Below are positions 61,750 through 64,000 of a stretch of DNA of 64,000 bases, in pieces (positions within the stretch are counted from its first letter, which is position 1; each line of letters opens with the position of its first letter). Both the position numbers and the translations under genes were made by a program. Location: the NCBI GenBank assembly GCA_027459485.1, contig DAIDIG010000002.1, forward strand, positions 124,001 through 188,000, read 5' to 3'. The notes beneath the pieces are model-generated. The model saw only the letters and a program-made list of their open reading frames with translations. It had not been told where the DNA came from and did no database searches. Origin of the DNA: Bdellovibrionales bacterium. GTDB taxonomy: Bacteria > Bdellovibrionota > Bdellovibrionia > Bdellovibrionales > UBA1609.

Positions 61750-62844
61750 TCAAATTTTCTGACGTTGTGAAGAATCGAGCGCGACGGCGACGATGATGAT
61801 CACACCTTTGAGTACCATTTGATAAAAGCTCGAAATGCCTAGGAGGTCCATGCCGTTATTGAGTGCCGCCATGATTAATGCGCCGATGAGTGAACCCGTC
61901 ACCGTGCCGCTGCCGCCACGCAAACTGGTGCCGCCGATGACAGCCGCCGCAATGGCATCGAGCTCGAACAAATTGCCGGCATTCGGGTCGGCACTGTTGA
62001 GACGCGAGCACAGGAGCACCCCTGCAAGACCGGCGAATGCACCCATGATTGTGTAAACCCAAAATAAAGTGCGCTTGATCCGCACCCCGGCCCAATAAGC
62101 GGCTCGTTGGTTCGAACCGATCGCATATATACTTCGACCGAAAACAGTGGAGTTCAGCCAAAAACTGCTGAGAGCCGCCACCACAACCAAAAACACGACG
62201 AAAACCGGCAGCCCGCGGTAACCATAAAAGGCGTATGCGAACGCGGCCAAAAGAAGCGCGGGGAAGATCAGGTTTTGCCATTGTTTGCGATTGACCCAGA
62301 TCAAACAAAGAAGAAACAGTAAAACCAGAGCTAGAGACGGCACGCGTGGCAAATATGAATCTGAGAATTTACCGAGCTGGTCGCTCATCGGGGATAGTGT
62401 GGCACCGCCTGAAAGGATCATGGCTCCGCCGCGCGCAATGACCATCATGCCGAGGGTAATAATAAACGGATTGACCCCGAGAAGAGCTGTTAAGAGGCCC
62501 GAGATTGCGCCGCAAGCAAGACCGACAAGAACGGCTACACCGACCGAAAGCCATGCGCCGGTATATCCGAGATCGATGAAGTGCCAGTTGAGTTGCGCAA
62601 TGCCGGCTACGATTCCGGTGATTGCGACCAAGCTACCGACGGAAAGGTCAATCCCGCTTGTGATAATCACAAGGGTCATGCCGGCGGCTAGAATTCCGTT
62701 GATAGTTGCCTGTAAAAGCAGGTTTGTGAGATTACGGGCGGAGCCGAACTCGCCATGAGTGAGAATGAGAAAAATAAATGAAAGGCCGAAAAGGCCGATC
62801 CAGGCGCCGTTTTTTTGTGCGAACGTACCCATCTTGGATTTCAT
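61750..62844 (-). CDS. Sugar ABC transporter permease, RbsC-like
   Basis: 364 residues with about nine to ten hydrophobic segments of the BPD_transp_2 family: VIITSGIDLSVGSLVAITGI, FIITLGMMVIARGGAMILSG, FGRSIYAIGSNQRAAYWAGV and AAVIGGTSLRGGSGTVTGSL are all typical of ribose/xylose/galactose permeases. A middle insert of about 50 residues (IWVNRKQWQNLIFPALLLAA) makes it longer than RbsC (321) and closer to XylH. The ATG overlaps the TGA of the ATPase gene upstream (ATGA). The substrate is probably a monosaccharide, not further resolved. Confidence 0.92.
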   Translation of the reverse strand: MKSKMGTFAQKNGAWIGLFGLSFIFLILTHGEFGSARNLTNLLLQATINGILAAGMTLVIITSGIDLSVGSLVAITGIVAGIAQLNWHFIDLGYTGAWLSVGVAVLVGLACGAISGLLTALLGVNPFIITLGMMVIARGGAMILSGGATLSPMSDQLGKFSDSYLPRVPSLALVLLFLLCLIWVNRKQWQNLIFPALLLAAFAYAFYGYRGLPVFVVFLVVVAALSSFWLNSTVFGRSIYAIGSNQRAAYWAGVRIKRTLFWVYTIMGAFAGLAGVLLCSRLNSADPNAGNLFELDAIAAAVIGGTSLRGGSGTVTGSLIGALIMAALNNGMDLLGISSFYQMVLKGVIIIVAVALDSSQRQKI

Positions 62845-64000
62845 GCCATGGCCTCCTTGCGCGCGTTACCGACCGCAAGTTGCATGAGCGCCACCTGCGA
62901 AAATTGCTCACGCGCGAGTATGCCCATTAATTGCCCCTCGCGCATCATCGCAATGCGGTCGCTGAGCGCCATCAGCTCTGGCAAATCCGACGAAATCATG
63001 AGAATGCTTCGCCCTTGCGTCGCCAATTGAAAAATAATTTCATAAATTTCGGACTTTGCTTTGACGTCGATACCGCGAGTTGGTTCATCGAGAATAATTA
63101 ATTTCGCGTCGGTATCCATTGCGCGGGCAATGATAACTTTTTGCTGGTTGCCACCTGAAAGTTGCGAGATCGACTGATCGAGAGAGGAGTGCTTCGTGCT
63201 CAGCTCCCCAAGGCGGGTACGAGCGCGTTCGGTTTCGCCCGTGTGATTAATGCGCAAACCGCGAAAAAAAACCGCAAGTCGTGAAATGCCGGCATTTTCG
63301 ATGAGCGAGCGTTCGGGCAAAATGCTTTCACCTTTGCGATCTTCGCTGACGTAACTCAGCCCGCGCCGAAGTGCCGCTTGAGGAGTCAAAAACTTCACGA
63401 CCTCATCGAGAAACCGAACTTCGCCGCCCAGCTGCTCGGCTGTTTCGTCGCCGAAAATCGCTTTTACGAGTTCGGTACGGCCGGCACCGAGCAGTCCGCC
63501 AATGCCAAATATTTCGCCGGCACGTATTTGAAAGCTTAAAGGCCCAAGTACAATTGCGCGCTCGGGTAGTCGCGCCCTGTATTCATTCAACTCAAGAATG
63601 GGATTGCCGAACTTACGCTTCGGTGCAGGCGGGTATATGTTTTGAATTGCGCGACCTACCATGTGTTCGATCAAGCCGTCCGGATTCGTTTCGGTCGTCA
63701 TGAAGGAGCAGACCGTTTGGCCATCGCGTAAGACAGTCAGGCGATCGCAAAGCGCGAAAATTTCTTCCATCTTGTGGCTGATGTAAACCATTGCCTTGCC
63801 TTGCAGCCGCAAGTCTCGAAGTAGCTGAAAAAGTTTTGCGCTCTCTGTCGGTGTGAGACTTGAGGTCGGCTCGTCTAAGATCAAAACCTTGGATTGCCTC
63901 GATAGTGCTTTGGCAATTTCTATCAATTGTTGCGTACCGATGCTGAGGTCACCGATTTTTTCGTCTGCCCGGCAGGGTGCTCCCACTGTGTCGAGCCAGG
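62841..64000 (-). CDS. Sugar ABC transporter ATP-binding protein, RbsA-like, 5' end outside the window
   Basis: At least 386 residues; the frame stays open to the right edge, so the first Walker A lies outside. The first domain shows SIGTQQLIEIAKALSRQ (signature) and VLILDEPTSSLT (Walker B). The second has GIGGLLGAGRTELVKAIFG in place of a full Walker A, then LSGGNQQKVIIARAM and LIILDEPTRGIDVKAK. Two fused ATPase domains are the hallmark of RbsA/XylG/MglA importers of simple sugars. It is coupled to the permease gene. The binding protein is probably further upstream. Confidence 0.93.
   Translation of the reverse strand, partial: WLDTVGAPCRADEKIGDLSIGTQQLIEIAKALSRQSKVLILDEPTSSLTPTESAKLFQLLRDLRLQGKAMVYISHKMEEIFALCDRLTVLRDGQTVCSFMTTETNPDGLIEHMVGRAIQNIYPPAPKRKFGNPILELNEYRARLPERAIVLGPLSFQIRAGEIFGIGGLLGAGRTELVKAIFGDETAEQLGGEVRFLDEVVKFLTPQAALRRGLSYVSEDRKGESILPERSLIENAGISRLAVFFRGLRINHTGETERARTRLGELSTKHSSLDQSISQLSGGNQQKVIIARAMDTDAKLIILDEPTRGIDVKAKSEIYEIIFQLATQGRSILMISSDLPELMALSDRIAMMREGQLMGILAREQFSQVALMQLAVGNARKEAMA

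Noticed and set aside
1-64000. CRISPR array or cas genes
   Set aside because: No regularly spaced short repeats outside the coding repeats, and no Cas-like protein.

Overview
The window looks like chromosomal DNA of a Gram-negative bacterium, most likely a Bdellovibrionota (Bdellovibrio-like, formerly delta-proteobacterial) relative. Base composition is near half G+C by eye. Pointers are a long phage-tail-fibre-like exported protein resembling the mosaic adhesive trimer fibres of Bdellovibrio, many small lipoproteins and exported hydrolases, an EF-G of the type found in spirochaetes, planctomycetes and delta-proteobacteria (close to mitochondrial EF-G1), and a zinc-free MetG. The assignment is inference; no rRNA is present.

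Layout. 1-7 kb: a left-truncated unknown gene, an exported RelA/SpoT-domain protein, an MFS transporter, a mono-haem cytochrome c and an exported GH15 glucoamylase-like enzyme. 7-11 kb: two paralogous small exported proteins (probable lipoproteins), tRNA-Leu(CAG), a small lipoprotein, a possible IS21-type end relic and two pilin-like genes with Cys-rich C-termini. 11-22 kb, the most distinctive part: a FecR-domain/beta-barrel protein and a HAMP-SpoIIE phosphatase form an operon divergent from a 1175-residue fibre protein, which is followed by a 1021-residue lipoprotein with a seven-blade SBBP propeller and two glycine-rich domains. 22-27.7 kb: an AIM24 protein, an ArsR regulator with a double-AHSA1 protein behind a near-consensus promoter and palindrome, an outer-membrane barrel, a CheY-like regulator and a glycosyltransferase. 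27.7-44.3 kb: mainly housekeeping genes (metG, lpxD, infA, tex, lepB, topA, a Prc-type protease, 2-oxoacid dehydrogenase E1 alpha/beta, cutA, pyrE), with a 28-codon membrane peptide between cutA and pyrE.

44.4-64 kb: an XRE-HTH/ABC1-kinase fusion, a lipoprotein, a DUF21-CBS protein, dcd, a DUF4189 protein, a spondin-like exported protein, fusA, a candidate 6S RNA, a short recQ-like gene coupled to aat, a PilZ protein, an S51 peptidase, an exported PD-(D/E)XK nuclease-like protein, an RlmL-like methyltransferase, a radical SAM protein, an exported bleomycin-hydrolase-type protease, and an RbsC/RbsA-type sugar ABC operon that runs off the right edge.

Functionally the window mixes core information-processing genes with an accessory set for cell-surface adhesion and signalling (fibre, propeller lipoprotein, pilins, FecR-SpoIIE) and exported degradation (glucoamylase, cysteine protease, nuclease-like protein, Prc protease). 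This suits a predatory or surface-interacting life style. Links between the fibre and the neighbouring FecR-SpoIIE operon are inferred from gene order only.
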